In this document: positions 46,184-55,369 of the stretch, one piece after another
Numbering within the stretch: position 1 is the stretch's first letter
Layout of the letters: every line of letters starts with the position of its first letter
NCBI RefSeq assembly: GCF_022012475.1
Contig: NZ_JAKLWS010000003.1
Coordinates: forward strand, 186,001-250,000
Origin: Rhodohalobacter sulfatireducens
Lineage (GTDB): Bacteria; Bacteroidota; Rhodothermia; Balneolales; Balneolaceae
DNA length: 64,000 bases
Direction: 5' to 3'
Notes under the pieces: generated by a model
The model's database searches: none
Told to the model about the DNA's origin: nothing
Seen by the model: the letters and a program-made list of their open reading frames with translations, nothing else
Position numbers and translations under genes: made by a program

Positions 46184-47347
46184 ATGGCAAGTTTAAAGAA
46201 GAGAGGTAAGAACTATTCAATTGTATTTAAGAAGCATATTGACGGTAAACCGATTACGAAAACATATGCTATTGGAACCAAATACAAAAAGATTGCAGAA
46301 CAAAAAAAGGTTCATTATGAAAAGTTGTATGACTCAGGGAAGATTAATCCTTTTGATCCAGAATGGAATTTAAAAGATTATGAAGAAGAACAAATCCAGG
46401 AGTCAAGCCCATCGGAGTATTCAGTAATATTAGATAGGCTTATTGACGATTTTTTAGATAGTAAAACTGGTGTGACTCAAAAAACGAAGGATACTTATGA
46501 AGAAATTCTGAAAAGGTTTTCTCGTGAAGTTGGTAAAACAATGCCAATCCAAAGAGTAAATAGTGATGATGTAGCAAACTTTTGTTTGCGCAAAGATCTT
46601 GCGAATGCTTCAAAGAAAAATTATCACAGGCATCTTAAAGCTTTTTTTAATTGGTTAGTAGAAAAAGGGATTATTGAGAAAAATCCTTGTAAAGACGTAA
46701 GCCTCCCAAAAGTAAAGGACAATCTTTCTGAAAAAATTATTGAAGAGAGGCATCTCGATTTGATTTTTGAATCTTATAGAAAGGTTCATGCTAAAAAGAG
46801 AAAGAATGGAGATTTGAATACCTCTATGTCAAAAAAGAATTGGTTTAGGCCTTTAGTGATGACCGGATTTTACACTGGAATGCGCAGAAAAGAGTTAATT
46901 CAACTGAAATGGGCAAATGTTCATTTAAATGATCGGATGATTCGGATCACCGATACAAAGAGTGGTAAGGAAAGAACAGTACCCATATTTGATCCACTGT
47001 ATAAAATCTTGAAGGCCTGGTATAGATTGAATGGGAGACCAAGCTCAGGTCTAGTTTTTCCGCATCCTAATTCTACTTCAAAGCATGAATTTGCTCTTAC
47101 AGGTGACCATATCTATAGGGTTTTTAAGAGATTCGTGAAAAAAGCGGGACTTAAAAAGACAATTAATATTCACAGTTTACGGCATTCGTGCGCTACATTT
47201 TTGTTCAGGAATGATTTTGACAGCCTTGAAATAAAGAAACTATTAGGGCATAGCAGTTTGGAAGTAACAAATCGGTATGTACAGTTAGTTACAACTGACT
47301 TACTTAATAAAGCAGAAAAAACCGGCTTAATCACGGAGATGAAATGA
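46184..47347 (+). CDS. int: Tyrosine recombinase, integrase of island 2
   Basis: Phage-type integrase of 387 residues. N-terminal MASLKKRGKNYSIVFKKHIDGKPITKTY is an arm-binding beta region, and a SAM-like core-binding domain spans about 80-175. The catalytic set is complete: R234 (GMRRKE), H330 and R333 (HSLRHS), H356 (GHSSLEV) and Y365. It shares fold and N-terminal style with the island 1 integrase but is clearly a different protein. It presumably uses the same tRNA-Arg site. The stop overlaps the next gene (ATGA at 47344), so the two are translationally coupled. Confidence 0.94.
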   Translation: MASLKKRGKNYSIVFKKHIDGKPITKTYAIGTKYKKIAEQKKVHYEKLYDSGKINPFDPEWNLKDYEEEQIQESSPSEYSVILDRLIDDFLDSKTGVTQKTKDTYEEILKRFSREVGKTMPIQRVNSDDVANFCLRKDLANASKKNYHRHLKAFFNWLVEKGIIEKNPCKDVSLPKVKDNLSEKIIEERHLDLIFESYRKVHAKKRKNGDLNTSMSKKNWFRPLVMTGFYTGMRRKELIQLKWANVHLNDRMIRITDTKSGKERTVPIFDPLYKILKAWYRLNGRPSSGLVFPHPNSTSKHEFALTGDHIYRVFKRFVKKAGLKKTINIHSLRHSCATFLFRNDFDSLEIKKLLGHSSLEVTNRYVQLVTTDLLNKAEKTGLITEMK

Positions 47348-48213
47348 CTGAGATTATAAATGTAGCTGACTATGAAGATACTGCTTTTAAAGAGATACGA
47401 TTAAAAACTTTAATGAATGAATTAGTACGAGAGAAGCAGTTCTTTGATACAAATGATGAAAGAGCCAGAGCCTTGAAACCGGGAAGATTAGCAAAAGAAT
47501 ACCTTAAATATACTGGTCAATATCTACGACAATTCGAACTATGCCTGAAAACCTTTGATGGTAAAACGACTGAGGAATTTACCGATGAAAATAGAACAGC
47601 GATAATAAAGCTATACGAAGACCATGTAATTGAAATAGGTAAGGATCTAAAAAGTTTTGCATCAGATAGTATCAATACGAACAAACTAATCATCCTTGAT
47701 TTTACAGAGGTAGAGAAGAAAATAGATTCTTCAAACCGGGACGAGTATGGCTTTTTTCTTTGGTACGGTTTTGATGTGTTAGACAAAAGTGAAGAATTAT
47801 ATAGTAGTGATAATGAGATTTGCCAAAAGATGAGAATATACAACTGCTCAGATACATCAATTAATAGGTTGGAAGGTAAACTAAGAGATATTGGTAAGTT
47901 TGCTTGTATATATGAAGCCATTAATTTTGTACAAAATCATATCAATTTGAATGGTAAATATCGATTCAGAAAACTGGTAAGCAATCTGGATGAATTATTT
48001 AACGATTTTTTAGTTGATAAATCTAAGAATGAAATAAATTCTAAGAAGGCAGAAGAAGAGATAAATGAATTGGTTAAAGAGGCTTTTAAAAAATACGAGG
48101 TTTTAGATAACCCAAAATATTTAATAGATAAAAACGCATATAAATCAGCCCTCAGAAGTAAATTTGAGAGTAAGCTTGAGAGAAAAAAGAAAAAATCTTC
48201 TGAAAATGAGTAA
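47344..48213 (+). CDS. Hypothetical protein coupled to integrase 2
   Basis: A 289-residue, lysine- and glutamate-rich, almost entirely helical protein without a family I recognise. The C-terminus is strongly coiled-coil and basic (NSKKAEEEINELVKEAFKKYEVL, then SKLERKKKKSSENE). The 4-base overlap with the integrase gene implies coordinated translation, so a role in integration or excision control is plausible. A structural or abortive-infection role cannot be excluded. Confidence 0.65.
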   Translation: MTEIINVADYEDTAFKEIRLKTLMNELVREKQFFDTNDERARALKPGRLAKEYLKYTGQYLRQFELCLKTFDGKTTEEFTDENRTAIIKLYEDHVIEIGKDLKSFASDSINTNKLIILDFTEVEKKIDSSNRDEYGFFLWYGFDVLDKSEELYSSDNEICQKMRIYNCSDTSINRLEGKLRDIGKFACIYEAINFVQNHINLNGKYRFRKLVSNLDELFNDFLVDKSKNEINSKKAEEEINELVKEAFKKYEVLDNPKYLIDKNAYKSALRSKFESKLERKKKKSSENE

Positions 48214-48290
48214 AACAGTTAACAAGTAATATCCGCCTGTATATTAAATAAACCGCAAATAGATCCTCCAATATTATCTGTTTTAAAAAA

Positions 48291-48308
48291 ACCCTCATTT
48301 AAGAGGGT
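48291..48308 (-). terminator. Terminator-like hairpin
   Basis: ACCCTC/GAGGGT stem with a 6-nt loop. On the minus strand it is followed by a run of seven Ts. On the plus strand it still forms the hairpin but lacks the T run. It separates the integrase pair from the HTH gene. Confidence 0.5.
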
Positions 48309-48320
48309 GAATTTAAAACA

Positions 48321-48391
48321 CTGATTTGATTTGGACTATGAAATGTAACCCCATAGTCCATTTATTTAATCAATTCTTGAAATCAAATCAG
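48321..48391. promoter_or_regulatory. Nested inverted repeats in the leader of the HTH gene
   Basis: An outer 12-bp inverted repeat CTGATTTGATTT/AAATCAAATCAG (48321-48332 with 48380-48391) encloses an inner 9-bp repeat TGGACTATG/CATAGTCCA (48332-48340 with 48352-48360). The structure ends 6 bases before the HTH start codon. It could be an operator for an autoregulator or an RNA structure that hides the start. Confidence 0.7.
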
Positions 48392-48397
48392 ATAATT

Positions 48398-48703
48398 ATG
48401 TCAGATATAAACAAAAAAACTACAGACCATTCAGACTCTAACTCAGAAGAATCTGATAAAATCTCATCTATAGAAAAGAAGCTTGATATTGTTATTAGTG
48501 CGCTTGAGGCAAAGCCGAAACGTACTAAATATCTTACTGCGCAAATGATCGAAAAAGAGTTCGGTATTGATCAGCGAACCATTCTAAACCGTAGCAATCT
48601 CCCTCCTTCCGATAAGCGATATATCCCCAGCCTAAAGATGAATGGCCGCAGAAAGTATTTCGAACGGAAAGTGATTAATAGACTTCTGAATCCAGCGAAA
48701 TAG
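48398..48703 (+). CDS. Helix-turn-helix (excisionase-like) protein
   Basis: A 101-residue protein from the ATG at 48398; an in-frame upstream extension to 48326 would cross the inverted repeats and is unlikely. The first 45 residues are a polar, helical tail (SSIEKKLDIVISALEAK). The C-terminal part is a winged helix of the MerR/excisionase type (YLTAQMIEKEFGIDQRTILNRSNLPPSDKRYIPSLKMNGRRKYFERKVINRLL). Such proteins direct excision or control replication genes of integrative elements. It precedes the replication ATPase by about 100 bp. Confidence 0.75.
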   Translation: MSDINKKTTDHSDSNSEESDKISSIEKKLDIVISALEAKPKRTKYLTAQMIEKEFGIDQRTILNRSNLPPSDKRYIPSLKMNGRRKYFERKVINRLLNPAK

Positions 48704-48806
48704 TTGCAGAAACCAGTGCGGAAAATCTCTGATTTAGCCCTGAAAAATTTGTTAATAACCGAATGAAGGATAAAAGAACTTCAACTCTCAAGACTATACA
48801 GTGACA

Positions 48807-51134
48807 ATGGACACTAAAAGAGAATTAAGTACCTCCGATAACCATCATAAAGTTGATCTGAGGGAAGCCATCGATTATCTGCCACAAAACACAGGCAAAG
48901 AAGTCATTTGTAAGGCACTGAAAATCGTTTATGCGGAGGATGGGCGCGAGATCGCGCTACAATGGCTTCAGGAAACCAAGAATACGATCCCGATAGATTT
49001 TAAGACATATTGGGAAGATATCCGGATTACATCTTTCCAAACGCAGAATCCTAATCAATATCTTAAAAAGAATATCTATGATCCTGCGAAGAAAACGGGC
49101 TGGGTTCCCAAACGGTTACGTCATGGAAAGCAAACCAAGAAACCGCCATTAAAGCGCAAACAGAAGCAACTGGCCGCGGAAATCTCCTCTGAAAAAACCC
49201 TTGACGAAAAGTTGACCCAATCCAGGGAGCGTAATCTTCCGGAAGAGGAGCGATCCTATGTCCCTGCCGGAATTCTCAACATGTTTGGCGCTTGTTATGC
49301 ACACCCGTTTATGAAAAAAGACGATAAACCAGAAGGTGATGCGGAATACAAGCAGATGTTGCGCAAGCATAAGATAGTGGACTGTGAGGTGCGCATACTT
49401 GAAGCAGTAGAACACATTCGCGAAAAACAAGGGCGCGAGCCGGATGAAATGGAAGTTCGGTATATGTTGGAGTTAAACAACCGCAAAGATAAATGCGTAA
49501 AAACAATCGCTTCACATGAAGAACTGACGACAAAGACACGATTCTCTAATTTTCTGGTGAAGCACGGCTTTGTGAAATTTCTTAGTCAGACAAATGACTT
49601 TGATCGATTCCATGAATTTCTGATCAATACTCAAACTTATCCAACTGTGCGGAAACCGAATAGTTGGGGCGAGATCCGGCCGGGTATCTTTCTATTTGAA
49701 AACGGATTGTTTAATACTCATCGCAACGAATTTATTGAAGCTGATGAGGATGGACGAATTCCCTTTGGAAGTAACTTCCTGGTTTGTACGGAGGGCAGCG
49801 AACAGGTACGAGCGCCGCGGCTTGAAGCAATTACTGGCGATTCCTCGCGCTTTCTTGCGGATAAATTCAGGCTATGGGAGAGTTTTAATGGGTCCGTAAA
49901 TGTTCGAATAACTCTTGGGTATGCTGTCGCATGTGTATTTAGCCGCGAAATCACTGAAAAGGGATTGGGATTTCCGTTTCTGTTTAAATTTGGGCAACGT
50001 GGCACGGGGAAAAGCTCCAGTATGGATTGGTTTATGGCGCTATTTGGCTATCCAAATGGAAACCGGCAATCTGTTTCTAAGCAAAATACTATTAAAGGAG
50101 TCATTCGACGAATGACACTACCGCGGTCTTTTCCATTCTTTTTGGATGATTTTCGCAATTCCGATACCAATCCCAATGCTCCCGATCTTACAAGTTCGTT
50201 TTTAAACTGGTATGAGCGCATTGGAACCGGTATGGCCGCAAAAACCACAGATTACACAACCATCGATACACCCATGAAAGCCTGCATTGTGATGACTGGC
50301 AATGATAAGCCAACCGATCCTGCGGCTGTAAGTCGAATGATTATTCTCAACTACAACCGGTTTTTGAAACGGGAACAATTAGGACAAGTCTCTGAGATTA
50401 CGCGGAATTTGCGGAAGTTTTCGCAGTTCTTGCGGTTATTGCTGGAAAACTACTCCCTGGTAAGGCACAACTTTTTCGAAGCACTTGCGGAGAATCAGGA
50501 CTATTTAGCAGGAAAAAACTTTGAAGGCCGTACGGTTAATAATTGGGCCATCGTTCTTGCAGGATTGCAATGCATTGAGCACTTCATCCCGCATCTTTCA
50601 CACTGGTTTACGGAATTTGAAGAGTTTAAGAGCAAAATCTGTGAGGTAATTCGACGTGAGGAATCCCAGCAAAAGTCACATAATCCCCTTCATGAATTTC
50701 TCTCAAACCTTGAATATTTCGCGACTCAGAAGCAGGATCCCGCAACAGGGGCCTATTCTCCGCGATTTTGCCTGGATCACCGGCATTTTCGATATCGACA
50801 CGATATTGAGATTCGAACCAGTGATGGATCGATTTACTATGGTGATGCGTTGGCGATCCATTTAAACAAAACTTGGAGTGTTCTGCAAGATCTCCGCGCA
50901 TCCACTACGCAACAGAATACCTATCCGTCCATTCAGGCAACCCTTGAAAACAGTTCCTACTTCCTGGAGAAAAGTGTACAGGTTCCGCTCACAAAATCTA
51001 TAGAGGTGCAAGAAGAGAGTAATCTACGATGTTACTTACTTAATATTGAAGAGCTGGAAAAGGCCGGCCTGGTCGATGAACTCATCGAAAAAGCGCAAGA
51101 GTACGAACAGAACCGCGGAAAACACAATTATTAA
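48807..51134 (+). CDS. Primase-helicase-like replication protein (PriCT_2 and AAA+/SF3)
   Basis: A replication-initiator-like protein of 775 residues from the ATG at 48807 (a GTG two codons upstream is possible). Residues about 15-75 resemble the PriCT_2 primase C-terminal domain (EAIDYLPQNTGKEVICKALKI, followed by a conserved W and YWEDIR). A basic linker (PLKRKQKQ) follows. The ATPase has Walker A FGQRGTGKSSSMDWF (about 390-404), Walker B FPFFLDDFRN (about 440-450) and the sensor ACIVMTGND (about 492). This combination is common in phage satellites and plasmids that replicate from iterons. A matching array of short repeats lies 1.1 kb downstream. It is followed after 11 bp by a second HTH gene. 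Confidence 0.78.
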   Translation: MDTKRELSTSDNHHKVDLREAIDYLPQNTGKEVICKALKIVYAEDGREIALQWLQETKNTIPIDFKTYWEDIRITSFQTQNPNQYLKKNIYDPAKKTGWVPKRLRHGKQTKKPPLKRKQKQLAAEISSEKTLDEKLTQSRERNLPEEERSYVPAGILNMFGACYAHPFMKKDDKPEGDAEYKQMLRKHKIVDCEVRILEAVEHIREKQGREPDEMEVRYMLELNNRKDKCVKTIASHEELTTKTRFSNFLVKHGFVKFLSQTNDFDRFHEFLINTQTYPTVRKPNSWGEIRPGIFLFENGLFNTHRNEFIEADEDGRIPFGSNFLVCTEGSEQVRAPRLEAITGDSSRFLADKFRLWESFNGSVNVRITLGYAVACVFSREITEKGLGFPFLFKFGQRGTGKSSSMDWFMALFGYPNGNRQSVSKQNTIKGVIRRMTLPRSFPFFLDDFRNSDTNPNAPDLTSSFLNWYERIGTGMAAKTTDYTTIDTPMKACIVMTGNDKPTDPAAVSRMIILNYNRFLKREQLGQVSEITRNLRKFSQFLRLLLENYSLVRHNFFEALAENQDYLAGKNFEGRTVNNWAIVLAGLQCIEHFIPHLSHWFTEFEEFKSKICEVIRREESQQKSHNPLHEFLSNLEYFATQKQDPATGAYSPRFCLDHRHFRYRHDIEIRTSDGSIYYGDALAIHLNKTWSVLQDLRASTTQQNTYPSIQATLENSSYFLEKSVQVPLTKSIEVQEESNLRCYLLNIEELEKAGLVDELIEKAQEYEQNRGKHNY

Positions 51135-51145
51135 GGAGACAAGCC

Positions 51146-51445
51146 ATGAGTAAAACAAGAACCGCTGACCAGCTAAAGCCCGGAGATCTTCTAACCAAAA
51201 TGGAGTGTTGTGCTCTTTTTTGCGAAAAACTGCGCATAAGCCGCGATACGTATTATAAATACGTGCGGCCCAAACTTAAATTCAAGAACGTTATGGAGAG
51301 TTTGACGAGCTATGGAAAGAAATCCCCCGGGATTGAGAGAATCCCGTATACCATTGCTGTTGGCATCATTAATAAGCTCATGGATAATAAACAGCCGGAT
51401 GATCCACCCGGTTATGATTTGAAGGAGTATATGAAACGTTTGTAA
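51146..51445 (+). CDS. Small HTH-like DNA-binding protein
   Basis: A 99-residue basic protein, 11 bp after the replication gene, with a good ribosome-binding site (AAGGAGA). The central ECCALFCEKLRISRDTYYKYVRPKLKF resembles a MerR/excisionase winged helix. It may be an excisionase or a copy-control partner of the replication protein, and the two genes are almost certainly co-transcribed. No exact family is recognised. Confidence 0.7.
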   Translation: MSKTRTADQLKPGDLLTKMECCALFCEKLRISRDTYYKYVRPKLKFKNVMESLTSYGKKSPGIERIPYTIAVGIINKLMDNKQPDDPPGYDLKEYMKRL

Positions 51446-52190
51446 AGATGTTCAACAAAATCAATCAATATGCTCAAAAATGAGAAATATGCGGAGTATT
51501 GAGTCTGAACCGTAAAAGTAACCTGTCAATCTACCTGTAGACATACTCTACTCAAAATCAAACCTGTTCATACGTACATACGTCTTCTCTAAATGTTGCG
51601 GAATGTGCGGATTTAAGCCATTGAGTGCGGAATTATCCTTGACTAAATAGATAATTCGAAGTAGTCTCACATCCAAGGTTTTACGCGTATAGAAGGCTTA
51701 AAGCGCAAAAATGACTATTGCAAAGAACTGACCAAGAGTTGCTGGTTGGATATTTTGATTCTAAGAGCCTATCTCTTTCAGTTACGCAAAAACAAGAGCT
51801 CAATTTGTGTCCAAAATCGCGGATTGTAGGCTATATTCCGCATAATGCAGTCTATCCATTATACAAACCAATCATCGGTTGAAGTCGTGTCAGATACATA
51901 ATTTGCAGTTAGTTTTGCTTACTTCCTCGTCTGATTTAGATTGGGACGGCTCAATTTCCATTCAAATTCAGGGGATAGATCAATTTTTGGGCAATTAGCA
52001 ATGCTCTGTGCAATATTTGAAGAAAATGATTGCATTGGGTTTCATATGAATTCTGAATATTTGCTAATCACTTCAGAATCTTTCTGTTTCTTTCAGTGAG
52101 TTTCTGAGAGGTATTTATAGGAAATAAAGGGAATACACCTATTTCTACAAGTAGGGAAATAAAAAAATGAGATAACATTTAGAATTCGAC
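51446..52190. other. Non-coding region before the repeat array
   Basis: About 750 bp without a convincing gene. It contains scattered GTGCGGA and TGCGGA words (51480-51640) and a short CATACGTACATACGT stretch near 51570. It joins the replication genes to the repeat array, so it may be part of the origin. Confidence 0.55.
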
Positions 52191-52408
52191 TGCTAACTGC
52201 TAAGAATATCAATAAATGGCGGAGTATAGGGAATGAGTGCGATTTTGTGAAAGAAAGTCTCTTGCTAAAGACTGCTAAGAGGTGCTAAAAGATGCTAAAA
52301 CGTATAGCAGTGTATAGCAGGGGTATAGCATCTATAAAAAATAAAAAGTGTGTTCACAGTCAAAGAGATGTAGATTTTGCGGGGTTTTAGCACGGTTAGC
52401 AGGTTAGC
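52191..52408. repeat. Origin-like array of GCTAA repeats in both orientations
   Basis: Direct TGCTAA copies lie at 52191, 52198, 52263, 52273, 52283 and 52293. Inverted TATAGCA copies follow at 52303, 52313 and 52324, and TTAGCA copies at 52387, 52395 and 52403. So six direct words face six inverted words across about 220 bp, with an AT-rich centre (52330-52350). This resembles the iteron/crr-type origins used by primase-helicase proteins of phage satellites. The assignment to the replication protein upstream is inferred. Confidence 0.72.
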
Positions 52409-52499
52409 AGCAGTGTCTTCCTACATTTTTTGGATGACATAACCTGTCACTCTTACTTATTATATTCCTTGAAGTAAAACTTCAATACATCTTAGTGAG

Positions 52500-54749
52500 A
52501 TGCATACATTTCTTACAAAATCTAAATTCACTCACTGTTTAGAATGCCCGACCAAGTTATACTACAAAAACCATGAAGATGAGTACGTCACCTCGCAAGA
52601 TGACAATGATTTTCTGCAAGCTCTTGCCGACGGCGGAATACAGGTAGGGGAACTGGCTAAACTGTACTATCCCGGCGGGACCGAAATAGAATACTCGAGG
52701 GATAAGTCTATTTCACTGGATCAAACAACAGAATTGCTAAAACTCGATGAGATAATTATTTACGAAGCAGCTATTCGATATGGGTTAACCTACGCTTTAG
52801 TTGATATCTTAGTAAAAAAGGGGGACCGGATTGACTTGATTGAAGTGAAGTCCAAATCGTGGGATGAAGAAAAAGGGTTTTACAAGCGAAATGGAGATAT
52901 CTATCCGGATTGGCATAAATATCTCTACGATGTAGCTTTTCAAACATGGGTGATGCAAAAAGCCTATCCTGATTACAATATTTGTCCTCATCTTATGCTG
53001 ATTGATAAGGGTGTTCCGACGAGTGTGGAAGGGCTGCATCAATACTTTAAGATCATAGAGAATGAAGAGGGCCGTAGTGAAGTCAGGCTGACCGAAAACC
53101 GATCGGATATCCAACTTGGTGATCCGATCATGACAACCATTGACGTCTCGGATGAGGTGGCACTTATTTTTAATGACGAGGCCAGGAAACCAGAAAGCGA
53201 GCTGGAAGCCAGAGGGTTTGATGGATGGATAGACGGACTGTGTGAGTTGATCAGTAGGGATGAAAAGTACCCGGTTAGTATTGGAGCGAAATGCCGAAAC
53301 TGCGAACACCGGGTGAACACTGATAAACTGAACGGAAAGAAAGCCGGGTTTAACGAGTGCTGGAAAGAAGCGCTGAACTGGAGCGACAAAGAACTGGCCA
53401 AACCTCATGTCTTTGACGTGTGGTACGCCAATTCCAAGAAATATATGGATGATGAAATCTATCTGATGGAGGAGATTTCTCCGGAATATATTGGGACAGA
53501 TGAGAAAACGCTCTATAAACAGCCCATTTGGAATGATGGACGCAAACAACGGCAACTGGCACAGGTCATGAAAATGACGGGTCGCCATGATGATAGTGAA
53601 GTCATTCTGCCCGGCCTCTTCCACGAAATGGATAGTTGGACCTACCCGCTTCACTTTATCGACTTTGAGGGAATTTCTCCGGCCATTCCTTTTCATAAGG
53701 GATGTTATCCATACAAAAAGATTCCCTTTCAGTTTTCCATGCATAACGTATATAGAGATGGGAGAGTAGAACATGCCGCCGAGTGGGTGGACAAACGTAA
53801 GGGAGTTTATCCAGGGTTCGATTTTGTGCGAGAACTAAAAAAGGTTCTGGAGCAGGATGAAGGCAGCGTGTTTATGTATTATCATTATGAAAAGACCACT
53901 TTGAATGATGTGAAAAGCCGTTTGTTGGAATCGGAAGAGCCAGACAAAGAAGAATTGATTACATGGATCGATACGTTGGTATTCGAAGGAGCACCGCGTT
54001 ATTTAATAGACCAACAGAGATTAGTTGTAAAATATTACTATTCGGTGCACATGGGCGGTTCCAACAGCATTAAAGATGTATTACCGGCAGTCCTGAATGA
54101 AAGTGAAGCGCTCAAGCAGATTTACACAAAGCCGTACTCAGGGCTGAGCCTGAAGAACAAGGTGCTGTATGAAACCGATGAAAACGGAATGGCAATCAAT
54201 CCCTATAAACTGCTCGATCCGGTAGGTTATGGCATTCCGGATGAATCCGAGGATGTGGAAATTGAACTGGAATCCGGCGATCGAATTACCGAAGGCGGAA
54301 CGGCTATGATGGTCTGGGCACGCATGCAGTTTGATGATGTGTCGGATGAAGAGCGCGAAGATGTGTTTGAAGCCTTATTAAGATATTGTGAGTTGGATAC
54401 CTTGGCTATGGTGATGATTTATCAGCACTGGGATTCGTTAAATAATGAAACTCGATTGACTGATAAAGAGCGCCTGATAAATTACTGTATAGAAAATGAT
54501 AGAGTTTGTCCGATGCCTAAAAAATGGAATGAACTTTTTAAAGTATTACCAAATAAAAAAAGAGAGGGTTTAAAAAATATCCCCTCCATGCCTCTTATTT
54601 TGGCTGCATGGCATAATTCCTCAAACCTCGAAAAAACAGAACGATTAAAAGAGCATATTGAATGGGCAGATAGACACGGAAAATTGGAAACGGTAGCTAA
54701 GTTTATATTTTCAATAAAAGAAGATGAGTGGTATTGCTCAGATAGTTAA
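52500..54749 (+). CDS. Cas4-like Fe-S nuclease fused to DUF2779 (RNase H-like) domain
   Basis: A 749-residue two-part protein. The N-terminal half is a Cas4/AddB-like PD-(D/E)XK nuclease: early HCLECPTKLYY (C14, C17), D near residue 102 (ALVDILV), E-V-K in DLIEVKSKSW (about 115-124), and late cysteines KCRNCEH (about C265, C268) and ECW (about C287), as expected for an iron-sulfur cluster. The second half is DUF2779, an RNase H/DEDD-like exonuclease opening with HFIDFEG (about 385-391), with a later FEALLRYCELDTLAMVMIY that supplies the final acid. Such proteins occur in defence islands; the exact substrate is unknown. It is followed after 18 bp by a small membrane protein gene. Confidence 0.82.
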   Translation: MHTFLTKSKFTHCLECPTKLYYKNHEDEYVTSQDDNDFLQALADGGIQVGELAKLYYPGGTEIEYSRDKSISLDQTTELLKLDEIIIYEAAIRYGLTYALVDILVKKGDRIDLIEVKSKSWDEEKGFYKRNGDIYPDWHKYLYDVAFQTWVMQKAYPDYNICPHLMLIDKGVPTSVEGLHQYFKIIENEEGRSEVRLTENRSDIQLGDPIMTTIDVSDEVALIFNDEARKPESELEARGFDGWIDGLCELISRDEKYPVSIGAKCRNCEHRVNTDKLNGKKAGFNECWKEALNWSDKELAKPHVFDVWYANSKKYMDDEIYLMEEISPEYIGTDEKTLYKQPIWNDGRKQRQLAQVMKMTGRHDDSEVILPGLFHEMDSWTYPLHFIDFEGISPAIPFHKGCYPYKKIPFQFSMHNVYRDGRVEHAAEWVDKRKGVYPGFDFVRELKKVLEQDEGSVFMYYHYEKTTLNDVKSRLLESEEPDKEELITWIDTLVFEGAPRYLIDQQRLVVKYYYSVHMGGSNSIKDVLPAVLNESEALKQIYTKPYSGLSLKNKVLYETDENGMAINPYKLLDPVGYGIPDESEDVEIELESGDRITEGGTAMMVWARMQFDDVSDEEREDVFEALLRYCELDTLAMVMIYQHWDSLNNETRLTDKERLINYCIENDRVCPMPKKWNELFKVLPNKKREGLKNIPSMPLILAAWHNSSNLEKTERLKEHIEWADRHGKLETVAKFIFSIKEDEWYCSDS

Positions 54750-54767
54750 GAAAAAAATAACAGCGAC

Positions 54768-55268
54768 ATGAATTTTATACTTCGATACAAATTTTCTCTT
54801 TTGCTAATTATAGGGGTAACAGGTGCATTTTTTTTGATTGGTACAAATGGTGTATCTGATAAATATTTCTTTAGTATTATAGGTACATTAATAACACTAT
54901 ATATCGGGTTGACACAATATCAATTAAATAACGATAAAATATTTAAAGAGTTATTTAACAATTTCAACCAAAGGTACGACGAAGAATTTAATGATCTAAT
55001 CAACGAGCTCTCTAGCAATGGTGATAAAAGAGTGTTAAATCGAAAAGAAAAAACACTTATTATTGACTACTTAAATTTGTGTGCTGAAGAGTATTTGTGG
55101 TATAAAAAGAGCCGGATTCCTAAAGATGTTTGGACAGCTTGGAAAAATGGTATTGAATCCAATCTAGAAATTGAAGAAGTAAGAGAAGTTGTAAGCCATG
55201 AGTTGATAAAGTTTAAAGACTCGTATTATGGCCTTTTTGATGAAATCAATTTTAAATCCGATAGATAA
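54768..55268 (+). CDS. Hypothetical membrane protein
   Basis: A 166-residue protein with two N-terminal membrane helices (FSLLLIIGVTGAFFLIGT and YFFSIIGTLITLYIGLT, about 9-27 and 32-50). A helical cytoplasmic tail of about 115 residues follows, with DEEFNDLINELSSNG and EEYLWYKKSRIPKDVWTAWKNGI. This topology resembles DUF4760/SLATT-like sensors or effectors found beside nucleases in defence loci. It lies between the DUF2779 gene (18 bp away) and the reverse transcriptase leader. Co-transcription with the nuclease is likely; a role with the reverse transcriptase is possible but unsupported. Confidence 0.65.
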   Translation: MNFILRYKFSLLLIIGVTGAFFLIGTNGVSDKYFFSIIGTLITLYIGLTQYQLNNDKIFKELFNNFNQRYDEEFNDLINELSSNGDKRVLNRKEKTLIIDYLNLCAEEYLWYKKSRIPKDVWTAWKNGIESNLEIEEVREVVSHELIKFKDSYYGLFDEINFKSDR

Positions 55269-55369
55269 AACTCTATTATTTTGGTGTATAAAATTATTTT
55301 AAGTAGGTTTAAAAAACAACAAGTAGTAGAAGCTGATTCATTACGTTTGTTAATGTTAAATGTCTACTA

